Source: Pseudomonadota bacterium
GTDB taxonomy: Bacteria > Pseudomonadota > Gammaproteobacteria > Pseudomonadales > Pseudohongiellaceae
NCBI GenBank assembly: GCA_027621405.1
Contig: JAQCBT010000011.1
Span: forward strand, 1 to 64,000
DNA: 64,000 nt
Direction of reading: 5' to 3'
Shown here: piece by piece, positions 15,336 through 23,166 of the stretch
Numbering within the stretch: the first letter of the stretch is position 1
Layout of the letters: every line of letters starts with the position of its first letter
The notes under the pieces: generated by a model
The model's input: only the letters and a program-made list of their open reading frames with translations
Databases searched by the model: none
What the model was told of the DNA's origin: nothing
Made by a program: the position numbers and the translations under genes

Positions 15336-16982
15336 CTATTTTTTCAGGGCCAGTTCCACTGTCTCGGCTTTTTCCCGCAGCAGGTACTTCTGCACCTTGC
15401 CGGTTGAAGTCTTGTCGATGGGACCGAATACCACCTTCTTTGGAATCTTGAATCCGGCCAATTCCTCACGGCAATAGGCTATCAGTTCTTCGGCTGTCAT
15501 TTCCTGCCCGGATTTCAAGCAAACGAATGCACAGGGCACTTCGCCCCATTTTTCGTCGGAACTGGCGACCACGGCCGCCTCAAGTATCTTCGGATGCTTG
15601 AACAGCACGGATTCAACTTCCAGGGAAGAGATGTTCTCACCACCGGAGATGATAATGTCCTTGGAGCGGTCCTTGATCTGGGCGTAACCATCCTCGTGCC
15701 AGACTGCCAGGTCGCCAGAATGAAACCAGCCACCGGCAAAGGATTCCTGGGTGGTCTTCGGGTTCTTCAAATAACCCTTCATGACAAGATTTCCACGCAT
15801 GAATATCTCACCCATGGTCTTGCCATCCTTGGGCACCGGCTCCAGGGTTTCGGGGTCGGCCACCATCATTTCATCCTGCATCGGCGCACGTACACCCTGC
15901 CTGGCCAGCATCTCCGCACGGTCCTCAATACTCAAGTCATTCCATGCCGCTTGTGGAGCACAGCTGATACAGGGCCCGTAAGTTTCAGTCAGGCCGTAGA
16001 CATGGGTAACCCCGATACCCATATTCTCCATGCCAGCTATCACAGCCGCAGGCGGCGCGGCGCCTGCTGTCATCACTTTTACCTTGTGCTCTATGCCTTC
16101 CTTTAAATCGTCTGCTGCGTTAATAAGTGTATTCAGTACAACGGGGGCACCGCAGAAATGGGTCACCTTGTGTTGCTTGATGGCGTCGAAGATTGCCTCG
16201 TCCCTCACATGCCGAAGACAAACACTGGTGCCAGTGACCGCGGCCAGACTCCAGGGCCAGCACCAGCCATTGCAATGGAACATCGGCAAGGTCCACAGAT
16301 ACACTGGATGGGACACCATGTCCCAACTCATTACATTGGATATCGCGTTCAGGTAGGCGCCGCGATGATGGAACACCACGCCCTTTGGATTACCGGTGGT
16401 ACCCGAGGTGTAGTTCAGACTGATGGCCTGCCATTCATCCTTGATTTGGAAGCAGCGGTAGTCTGGATCGCCTTCCTTCAGAACATCTTCGTAGTTCTTC
16501 TCACCAAGCAGTTCACCCCCTTCGAAATAGGGATCATCGATGTCGATGACGATGGGCTTGTTTGCCATCAGTTCGAGTGCAGCTTTGATGGTGTTGCTGT
16601 ATTCCCGGTCAGTGAATAGCACCCTGGTCTCGGCATGATCGAGAATAAAGGCAATAGCCTTTGCATCGAGACGCACATTGAGAGCATTGAGTACGGCGCC
16701 GACCATGGGGACACCAAAATGCGCCTCGAAAGTCTCGGGCGTATTGGCCCCCATGAATGAAACGGTGTCGCCTTCACCAATGCCCATTTTGGCTAATGCT
16801 GAGGCAAGGAGGCAGCAGCGCTGGTAGGTCTGGGACCAGGTATAACGTGTATCACCATGGATAACAGAGGGATGATCGGGATAAACGCTCGCTGCTCGCT
16901 CCAGGAAGGTTAATGGCGTGAGGTGAGCGAAGTTTGCCTCGTTCCTGTCCAGACCCTGTTCATAAATGTTTGTACTACCCAT
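15336..16982 (-). CDS. Acyl-CoA synthetase (AMP-forming)
   Basis: A 548-residue ANL-family ligase that activates a fatty or aromatic acid to its CoA thioester through an acyl-adenylate. The P-loop YTSGTTGNPKGVVF, the A5 region HVYGLTETYGP, the A7 region WFHSGDLAVWHEDGYAQIKDR and the hinge DIIISGGENIS are all present, as is the terminal catalytic Lys in the IDKTSTGKVQKY segment. Length and layout match the medium/long-chain AlkK-like group. The substrate cannot be fixed from sequence. Followed by the YbhB-like gene, presumably one transcript. Confidence 0.92.
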   Translation of the reverse strand: MGSTNIYEQGLDRNEANFAHLTPLTFLERAASVYPDHPSVIHGDTRYTWSQTYQRCCLLASALAKMGIGEGDTVSFMGANTPETFEAHFGVPMVGAVLNALNVRLDAKAIAFILDHAETRVLFTDREYSNTIKAALELMANKPIVIDIDDPYFEGGELLGEKNYEDVLKEGDPDYRCFQIKDEWQAISLNYTSGTTGNPKGVVFHHRGAYLNAISNVMSWDMVSHPVYLWTLPMFHCNGWCWPWSLAAVTGTSVCLRHVRDEAIFDAIKQHKVTHFCGAPVVLNTLINAADDLKEGIEHKVKVMTAGAAPPAAVIAGMENMGIGVTHVYGLTETYGPCISCAPQAAWNDLSIEDRAEMLARQGVRAPMQDEMMVADPETLEPVPKDGKTMGEIFMRGNLVMKGYLKNPKTTQESFAGGWFHSGDLAVWHEDGYAQIKDRSKDIIISGGENISSLEVESVLFKHPKILEAAVVASSDEKWGEVPCAFVCLKSGQEMTAEELIAYCREELAGFKIPKKVVFGPIDKTSTGKVQKYLLREKAETVELALKK

Positions 16983-17068
16983 TTTCTGGCAATTCCTTCT
17001 TCCTGCGTTAAAGCGTTAGCTATTCCAACAACACCCGACTGATCGCCACGTAACGGACGAACAAGCGG

Positions 17069-18961
17069 TTAGACGAAATCCATATCGCCCGCCGTTAGCC
17101 ACCAGGCACCATAAAGGACCTCCGAACTGGGCCCCGGATTCCAACTATTACAGGGTATCTCAATACCCAATTCTTGCACAGCCACATCGGGCAACTGGAG
17201 GCGCTTTTGCCATTCCCGGGTGAGCCAGAATATTAGTCTGCCGGCACCCGCCAGCCCGGCAACGAAGCGGTTAATCTCCGCAATTACCGACTCAATTTCC
17301 CCCGCTTCGCATACAACATCCATTAGCAGGGTATTCTGCTCATGAGGCTTTAGAACGAAGAAAGCTTTCGGCAAAGCCGTGGCCTCGTCCCAGAGGAAGT
17401 ACTGCCGGTACTTGCCACGACTCGCAAAAGGATGCTGGTAGTAGCGATAACTAATATAGCCTGAGTGACGCACGCCGATTATTGCATCCTGGTAGCGCAC
17501 AAGCATTGACCTCCAGAGCCTGTCTATAGCTTCCCGCAGACCATCTTCCTCCAGGTCAGAAGCCTCCTTGACAATATCTGAGCCGGCTGCCTGGGGAGGG
17601 AGAAACTGGATCTCAACAAAGTCATCTGTCTTTTCATACAAACCCAGCCGAAGTGCAATATTCATGGCCTTCTGGTTGGGAAACCCGAAGCCCAGCAGAT
17701 GATTCACCGTATTGCCAATTTCACGCTCCAGAAAAGTCGCAGCGGTTTTGAAGAACAGGCTGTTACGACCATATTGCCGACGCACCTCGGGCAATACCAT
17801 GACATCACAGGGCTGTATCGCCCAGGTTGAGTCGCCAAAATATTCGATCTGTCGCGGGGCGCCACCATAGTGGGACACGATGGCGCCGCCGGGCTCGGCC
17901 CGGGCAACCACGCACACTCCCTCTCCCAGACCGTACTTCCAGTTCCACAACTCCGGATCGAAGTTTACTCCGAAGCTTGCCTCGAACAGGGAACTGATTT
18001 CCGCCGGTTCGAAGGAATCGATATCGCCATATTCCGCATGGGCGTATTCCCCCGGAGGGTCGCCGAGCTTCTGCAGCACAAAGAATCGAAAACAACGTCT
18101 GCCTGACCTGAACTCGTCGGCAATGGCTTGCAATTCCAGTAGTAGCATCTCTATTGAGCCCACTGTGACATCGAGTGCAGAGGCGATCTCGGAGGGTCTT
18201 GAAGATGCGATCACATGCAGGCGTTCGACGCAGCTCAAGGCGTTCGCCGAATAGTCCTTTTCTTCCAGCAGACCAAAGCCGAGTCGCTCCGAGAGCTGGC
18301 GCAGCGAGCTCAGGTTTGCCAGGGGAGAATGCTCGATCCGGGAATCATCGTCGAGATTTTCCCCGAACAGGAACAGCAAAGCCTCATCCTTCAAGAGGCT
18401 TCGAATCCGGGTGAGCAATGAGAGCTGATCGAGATAATTGATCGAGCCTTCCACCAGCAAGCCGTCCAAAAGTGCATCGCCAGCATCGGGAAAGGTGGTT
18501 TCGGAAAGACCGGAATGTGACCCAGCTTCGTTGAGGGTCGAATCGAGAAAGAGTAGATTCGGATGATTCCAACTCACTGCCCTGCCGGCGGCCGTCATGC
18601 TCTGGAGCATCCTGCCCAGACTAGGACCTCGCAGATGCAGCTTGCCGCCTTCCGGGATTCGCTCCAGTATCCGCTCCTGTATTTCCATCAGGAAGCTCTG
18701 CTGCCTGTCGGCGAGGCTTGGACTCTCACCCAGTCCATAGCAGAGCGCTACGCATTCACCATATTCCGCACGCATTGCAGCGGCAATCAATGGCAGAAGA
18801 TCGGGTTTGGGTTCAGCGTATTTATGAGACAAGATCTGACTGGAAAGCTGGCTAAAGGCGTTGCAATATAACCCGCAGGGTGCGCTTTGCAAAGTGGCTC
18901 CCCTGACTGAACTCGATGCCGGCTTGGGATAGAATAGCGCAATGCGAAACAAATCCAGCAT
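17069..18961 (-). CDS. Methyltransferase-like plus GNAT fusion protein
   Basis: A protein of about 630 residues. The first half (about 50-270) has the alternation of a class I methyltransferase-like domain (GGKLHLRGPSLGRMLQ, HPNLLFLDSTLNEAG, DALLDGLLVEGSINYLDQLS, LKDEALLFLFGEN) but no clear SAM glycine motif. The second half (about 310-500) looks like a GNAT acyltransferase: WNWKYGLGEGVCVVARAEPG, PCDVMVLPEVRRQYGRNSLF, LLGFGFPNQKAMNIALRLGL. I start it at the ATG at 18961; the open frame runs on to 19294 but that part lies opposite the regB coding sequence. The start overlaps the divergent regB start by 20 bp. Substrates unknown. Confidence 0.65.
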   Translation of the reverse strand: MLDLFRIALFYPKPASSSVRGATLQSAPCGLYCNAFSQLSSQILSHKYAEPKPDLLPLIAAAMRAEYGECVALCYGLGESPSLADRQQSFLMEIQERILERIPEGGKLHLRGPSLGRMLQSMTAAGRAVSWNHPNLLFLDSTLNEAGSHSGLSETTFPDAGDALLDGLLVEGSINYLDQLSLLTRIRSLLKDEALLFLFGENLDDDSRIEHSPLANLSSLRQLSERLGFGLLEEKDYSANALSCVERLHVIASSRPSEIASALDVTVGSIEMLLLELQAIADEFRSGRRCFRFFVLQKLGDPPGEYAHAEYGDIDSFEPAEISSLFEASFGVNFDPELWNWKYGLGEGVCVVARAEPGGAIVSHYGGAPRQIEYFGDSTWAIQPCDVMVLPEVRRQYGRNSLFFKTAATFLEREIGNTVNHLLGFGFPNQKAMNIALRLGLYEKTDDFVEIQFLPPQAAGSDIVKEASDLEEDGLREAIDRLWRSMLVRYQDAIIGVRHSGYISYRYYQHPFASRGKYRQYFLWDEATALPKAFFVLKPHEQNTLLMDVVCEAGEIESVIAEINRFVAGLAGAGRLIFWLTREWQKRLQLPDVAVQELGIEIPCNSWNPGPSSEVLYGAWWLTAGDMDFV

Positions 18962-20285
18962 ACAGAAACTCATGGAGACCCTGGTTCCGGCCAGCATGGA
19001 CCAGAGCGCCCTGGCGAAGCAGGGTTTGCAGCGATTGTTGCTGCTTAGAGCATTTGTTACGGCCCTCAGTGCAATTGGGCTCGTGGTTTTCCAAAGCTTT
19101 GCGGATCTCAGTATCTCTCCCTTCCTGGTACTGTCGCTCATTGCCGCCGTAGTGCTCTCCGTTGCGTTCGGATACTGGCGCCTGCAGCATGCATCGGTGA
19201 TCCGGGATCGGGAATTGTTTCTGCACCTGCTGATCGATGTGGGCATTCTCTTCGTGCTGTTGCTGAATTCAGGGGGCGCGAGCAACCCACTCATCTCCTA
19301 TATGCTCGTTCTGTTGGCAGTGACCGCGACCCTGCTATCCAGAAGCTACGCGTATGCGCTGGCGGCAGCAGGCATTCTCATGTACACCTATTTCCTATTG
19401 CGGGACCTGGGTGTGGATCACAGTGACGGCATGAGCATGGACCAGAATTCCATCTTCGAGCTTCACCTGGTAGGCATGTGGGTGATCTTTCTGGTTAGTG
19501 CAATCCTGATCAGCGTATTCCTTACCCGCATGGCCAGCGCGATTCGCGAACGGGAACTGAATCTGGCCAAGGCTCGTGAAAGCGAGATGCGTAATGAGCA
19601 ATTAGTGGCAATTGGCACCCTCGCTGCCGGCACCGCACATGCTCTGGGCACCCCCTTGTCAACTATGGCCGTGCTGCTGACTGAGCTGGACAAGCTGGAC
19701 GAGGAAGACTTGCGACAGGCCAACATAAAGGAAGATATCAGTATCCTCAAACAACAGGTGACACGCTGCAAGGATTCCATCAATCAGTTGATTCGCTACT
19801 ACCAGAAAGATAATCCTGCCGAGTTGGAATACATCCAGCTTTCAGATTTCGTCTCAGATATTCAGGATTACATTACGAACATCCACCCGTCTGCCTCGGT
19901 GACTTTTAGCGTGGAGGCCGAACTGGATCCCATCATGGCCGCCGAACTTAGCGTCAAACATGCCGTTATCAATATCATCGAGAATGGAATCAAGGCGGCA
20001 ACTCAGCGCGTGGAAGTCAAATTTCGGATCAGTGGCAAGGAAGCAGAATTTGTTGAAATCTCAATCAATGATGACGGGCCAGGCATCCCTGCCAGGGTGA
20101 TGGAAAACATGGGAGAGCCATTTATCTCCACTCGAAAAGACAGCATGGGACTGGGAATCTTCTTGGCAAATGCGGCAGTACAACGACTGGGTGGCACTAT
20201 CGAAATGTTCAACCTGAAACTGGGAGGCGCATTGACCCTCATTCGCCTGCCGTTACCGGATTCGTCACAGGTATCCAGCCTATGA
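18942..20285 (+). CDS. regB: Redox sensor histidine kinase RegB/PrrB
   Basis: A 447-residue kinase with about six membrane helices in the first 195 residues. GGASNPL at 111-117 matches the quinone-binding GGxxNPF heptad of RegB/PrrB/ActS with Leu for Phe. The H-box AAGTAHALGTPLST carries His233, and Cys276 in VTRCKDSINQL sits where the redox-active cysteine of the family lies. N-box (INIIENGIKAA) and G-boxes (DDGPGIP, GLGIFLA) follow. In known systems it senses the respiratory quinone pool and phosphorylates RegA to control energy metabolism. The stop overlaps the regA start by ATGA. Confidence 0.92.
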   Translation: MRNKSSIQKLMETLVPASMDQSALAKQGLQRLLLLRAFVTALSAIGLVVFQSFADLSISPFLVLSLIAAVVLSVAFGYWRLQHASVIRDRELFLHLLIDVGILFVLLLNSGGASNPLISYMLVLLAVTATLLSRSYAYALAAAGILMYTYFLLRDLGVDHSDGMSMDQNSIFELHLVGMWVIFLVSAILISVFLTRMASAIRERELNLAKARESEMRNEQLVAIGTLAAGTAHALGTPLSTMAVLLTELDKLDEEDLRQANIKEDISILKQQVTRCKDSINQLIRYYQKDNPAELEYIQLSDFVSDIQDYITNIHPSASVTFSVEAELDPIMAAELSVKHAVINIIENGIKAATQRVEVKFRISGKEAEFVEISINDDGPGIPARVMENMGEPFISTRKDSMGLGIFLANAAVQRLGGTIEMFNLKLGGALTLIRLPLPDSSQVSSL

Positions 20286-20836
20286 GCGCCTTCCACAATC
20301 AGACACTACTGCTGGTAGAAGACGACGAGGTGTTCTCGCGCGTGATGCTACGTGCCTTGCAACAACGTAGTTACACTGTCGTACAAGCCAGCTCGAAATC
20401 CGAGGCGGAAGCGGAGATCGAAGCGCAGCCTCTGGATTTTGCCATTCTCGACCTGAACCTGGGGGGTGAAACATCCCTGGATCTGATCAAGCCCCTGTTG
20501 GCAGCTAATCCCGGCATGCGAATTCTGGTGCTCACAGGCTACGCCAGCATTGCGACAGCCGTTGAAGCGATCAAGCTCGGCGCCCACAATTACCTGGCAA
20601 AACCGGCCGATGCTGACGAAATCCTGAGCGCCTTGTTGTCTGAGGAGTCCATATCAGATTCCCCGATTGGCGAATCTGGCAAGATGGAGCCCATGTCCGT
20701 GAGACGACTGGAATGGGAACATATCCAGAAAGTATTAAAGGAAAATGATGGCAATATTTCGGCCACCGCGCGCCAACTGAAAATGCATCGACGTACCCTG
20801 CAACGCAAGCTGCAGAAGAAACCTGTCGCCAAGTAA
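20282..20836 (+). CDS. regA: Redox response regulator RegA/PrrA
   Basis: A 184-residue regulator: receiver domain (about 1-125) with Asp57 in FAILDLNLGGETS and Lys105-Pro in YLAKPADADE, a short linker, then the Fis-type helix-turn-helix RRLEWEHIQKVL and NISATARQLKMHRRTLQRKL, the hallmark of the RegA/PrrA/ActR family. It should bind DNA as a phospho-dimer and control respiratory or redox genes. It overlaps regB by four bases and is translationally coupled to it. Typical length for the family. Confidence 0.94.
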   Translation: MSAFHNQTLLLVEDDEVFSRVMLRALQQRSYTVVQASSKSEAEAEIEAQPLDFAILDLNLGGETSLDLIKPLLAANPGMRILVLTGYASIATAVEAIKLGAHNYLAKPADADEILSALLSEESISDSPIGESGKMEPMSVRRLEWEHIQKVLKENDGNISATARQLKMHRRTLQRKLQKKPVAK

Positions 20837-20879
20837 TGGCTCAATTCAGACCCGGACTGGAAAGCGGCCTTGCGCCTTA

Positions 20880-21671
20880 CTAGCGCCTGGTCAGCGGGGC
20901 CATTGCGAGATGGCGCCCACCATCGACAATCAAGGTCTCACCCGTAACGACCTGAGAACCAATGACGAAGTGGAGGATGGCATCGGCGACAGTTTCTGGC
21001 GTTGCTGTACGTTTCAGCGGGGCATTCTCACGGTTGAATTCCATTAATTTCTGGTAACGTTCTTCACCGAAGCCATCACGCAGCCAGTCGCCCTCGATAA
21101 AACCCGGACAGACGGCATTGATGCGCATGGCTGGCCCCAGTGCCCTGGCCAGGGATAGGGTCATCGTAACCATCGCTCCCTTGGAAGCAGCATAGGCGAT
21201 ACAGCTACCGATGCCGGTGATTCCCGCCGTCGAAGCCACGTTGACCACTGCCCCGCCGCCCTCTTGCGCATTCATCTGCCTGCTTACTGCACGGGTCATC
21301 TGATACGCACCGACAACGTTGACGTCATAGATCCGGCGAAAGTCGTCTTTGTCCAATCCATCGAGGTTCTGGTGATCGACAAACTTGGTGGTACCCGCAT
21401 TATTTACCAGGACGTCAATACGCCCCCATTTCGTAATCGCGGCCTCAGCCATGGCGATACAATCACCATCTTCGGCGACATTGCCCTGCTGAATCAGGGC
21501 CTCGACTCCCACCGCTCGACACTCATCAGCTACCGACTGGGCGCCGGCCTCATTGGAATTGTAATTGATAAGAACATGACAGCCCTGGCTTGCCAGGAGT
21601 CGGGCCGTGGCGGCACCAACACCACTGCTGGAACCTGTGACTATGGCCACATGATTACTTAAGTCTTTCAC
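20880..21671 (-). CDS. Short-chain dehydrogenase/reductase
   Basis: A 263-residue classical SDR. The NAD(P)-binding TGSSSGVGAA motif is at residues 13-22, NNAG near 90, and the catalytic Ser, Tyr and Lys are in VVNVASTAGITG and YAASKGAMV; ending IVDGGRHLAM is typical. It probably oxidises or reduces a small alcohol or ketone in the cytoplasm. It converges on regA, with 43 bp between them. The exact substrate is not deducible. Confidence 0.88.
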   Translation of the reverse strand: MKDLSNHVAIVTGSSSGVGAATARLLASQGCHVLINYNSNEAGAQSVADECRAVGVEALIQQGNVAEDGDCIAMAEAAITKWGRIDVLVNNAGTTKFVDHQNLDGLDKDDFRRIYDVNVVGAYQMTRAVSRQMNAQEGGGAVVNVASTAGITGIGSCIAYAASKGAMVTMTLSLARALGPAMRINAVCPGFIEGDWLRDGFGEERYQKLMEFNRENAPLKRTATPETVADAILHFVIGSQVVTGETLIVDGGRHLAMAPLTRR

Positions 21672-21954
21672 GCGTTAATCCTGCCTGAGTGGAAAATTTA
21701 GTGTTGCCGAAAGCTATCACATTCCGGACGGAATTCCTGCCCCGCTTTTTACCGCCAGATGCCCGGTTCACGGGGTGAATCGAGCTGTTTTCGATGCAAT
21801 CATCCCTTGCAACCTGATTTTCTTCCGTTACAATACGTAACACTTCCGGGAGGGTGGATCCCCCCTCCTACTCAAAGCCTCAGGATGCAGGGCTAATCTC
21901 AATAACACGGACGAGCAACTCAAGCGTAAAAAAACAAATCCGGATGCGGTAACG

Positions 21955-21967
21955 GGCGTGATACGCC
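21955..21967. promoter_or_regulatory. Inverted repeat upstream of the RND operon
   Basis: GGCGTGATACGCC is a perfect 5-bp inverted repeat with a 3-base centre, placed just upstream of the likely -35 region of the RND promoter; GGCGTAT recurs 13 bp further on. It could be a repressor site, but no regulator gene lies alongside. Confidence 0.35.
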
Positions 21968-21987
21968 TGCTTGTCATTGGCGTATCC

Positions 21988-21993
21988 TATAAT
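21988..21993 (+). promoter_or_regulatory. -10 box for the RND efflux operon
   Basis: Exact TATAAT, about 43 bp upstream of the GTG start. The -35 is poor: TTGTCA lies only 11 bp upstream, so an activator or an extended -10 may be used. Confidence 0.45.
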
Positions 21994-22035
21994 TTCAGGG
22001 TTTGAGCCCTGCTCTGAGAACGGCTGGAGGCCTAA

Positions 22036-23148
22036 GTGAAAAAGCAGCAACTCGTCGCAATTGCCATATTCGCCGCCCTGGTGGTATGGATGGTCATCCC
22101 CCGACCTGGAACCAGTACTGCTGAGGAGCCTGAGACGCCTGTAACCCGGGTGGAAGCAGTATCTTCCGGCCAGGCCGCTAGCGAAGATCCGGCCGTAATG
22201 ACCGTGCGCGCCGAGCGTATACAGCCAGAATCCTATATCGAGCGACTCACCGTACGTGGCCGCACCCAGGCCTTCCGCCATGTAGAGGTGCGGGCGGAAC
22301 AGGCCGGTCGTATTGTCAACAACCCCGTGCCTCGCGGAACCCGGGTCAGGGCTGGAGAAGTACTCTGCGAAATCGCTATCGATGACCGTGAGGCCAATCT
22401 CAGTGAGGCAGTGGCTCGCCGCGAACAGGCGCAATTTGAATACGACGCCGCCGTGGATCTGCAGCGCCGGGATCTGCAGTCCGAAGTCGCGGTAGCCCAA
22501 TTCAAGGCTGCACTCGAATCTGCACAAGCTGCCGTGACCCGGGCTGAAATCGCGCTGAATAACACCCGCATTGTTGCCCCATTTGATGGTGTCGTCGAAA
22601 CCCGCAACGTAGAAATGGGCGATCTTTTGAATGTCGGAACCGTCTGTGCTTCGGTACTGGACGACAGCCCCATGTTGTTGGTTGGACTGGTTCCTGAGCA
22701 GGATGTGAACCGAATTCGAACCGGATCCCGCGTCACTGGACAGTTGCTCAATGGCCAGAGAGTCGATGGAACAGTGACCTATCTCGCTACTTCAGCCGAT
22801 CCGATTTCCCGCAGTTATCGTATAGAAATCGAAGTGGATGCGAACCAGCAGGCACTGCGCGATGGAATCACCACCGAAATCCTCGTCGATGCATCAGATA
22901 TCATGGCGCACCGCATACCGTCTTCCGCGCTGACCCTGGATGACAACGGTGCAATTGGCGTGAAGCTGCTGGATGAGAAAAATGAAGTCTACTTCCGCAA
23001 TGTAGAAATCGTTGGTGATGACACCAACCAACTGAACCCCGGCATCTGGGTCACCGGTCTTAACGGTACCGTGGTGCTGATCACCCTGGGACAGGAAATC
23101 GTATTCCCCGGCCAGGTAGTGCAAGCCAACTTCGACTGGGATCAATAA
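22036..23148 (+). CDS. RND efflux periplasmic adaptor (MFP)
   Basis: A 370-residue HlyD/AcrA-type membrane fusion protein. A single membrane anchor (about residues 5-17) is followed by the lipoyl/biotinyl-like domain (EVRAEQAGRIVNNPV and RIVAPFDGVVETRNVEMGD), a short helical hairpin between the two halves, then beta-barrel and membrane-proximal domains. It bridges the pump and an outer-membrane channel. The start is GTG, supported by GGAGG eight bases upstream. The pump gene starts 18 bp downstream. Confidence 0.92.
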   Translation: MKKQQLVAIAIFAALVVWMVIPRPGTSTAEEPETPVTRVEAVSSGQAASEDPAVMTVRAERIQPESYIERLTVRGRTQAFRHVEVRAEQAGRIVNNPVPRGTRVRAGEVLCEIAIDDREANLSEAVARREQAQFEYDAAVDLQRRDLQSEVAVAQFKAALESAQAAVTRAEIALNNTRIVAPFDGVVETRNVEMGDLLNVGTVCASVLDDSPMLLVGLVPEQDVNRIRTGSRVTGQLLNGQRVDGTVTYLATSADPISRSYRIEIEVDANQQALRDGITTEILVDASDIMAHRIPSSALTLDDNGAIGVKLLDEKNEVYFRNVEIVGDDTNQLNPGIWVTGLNGTVVLITLGQEIVFPGQVVQANFDWDQ

Positions 23149-23166
23149 ACAGGGAACCGCTTCATC

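Larger units (their letters stand above)
21672..22035. other. Divergent promoter region, SDR and RND genes
   Basis: A 364-bp gap between genes facing away from each other. It contains an exact TATAAT at 21988-21993, an inverted repeat GGCGT-GAT-ACGCC at 21955-21967 and a G-rich/C-rich repeat near 21850. The plus-strand start is GTG at 22036 with a GGAGG ribosome site. Confidence 0.5.

Noticed and set aside
18962-19294. A longer start for the methyltransferase/GNAT gene
   Set aside because: It lies wholly opposite the regB coding sequence and is rich in Arg, Ser and Cys, like a shadow frame.
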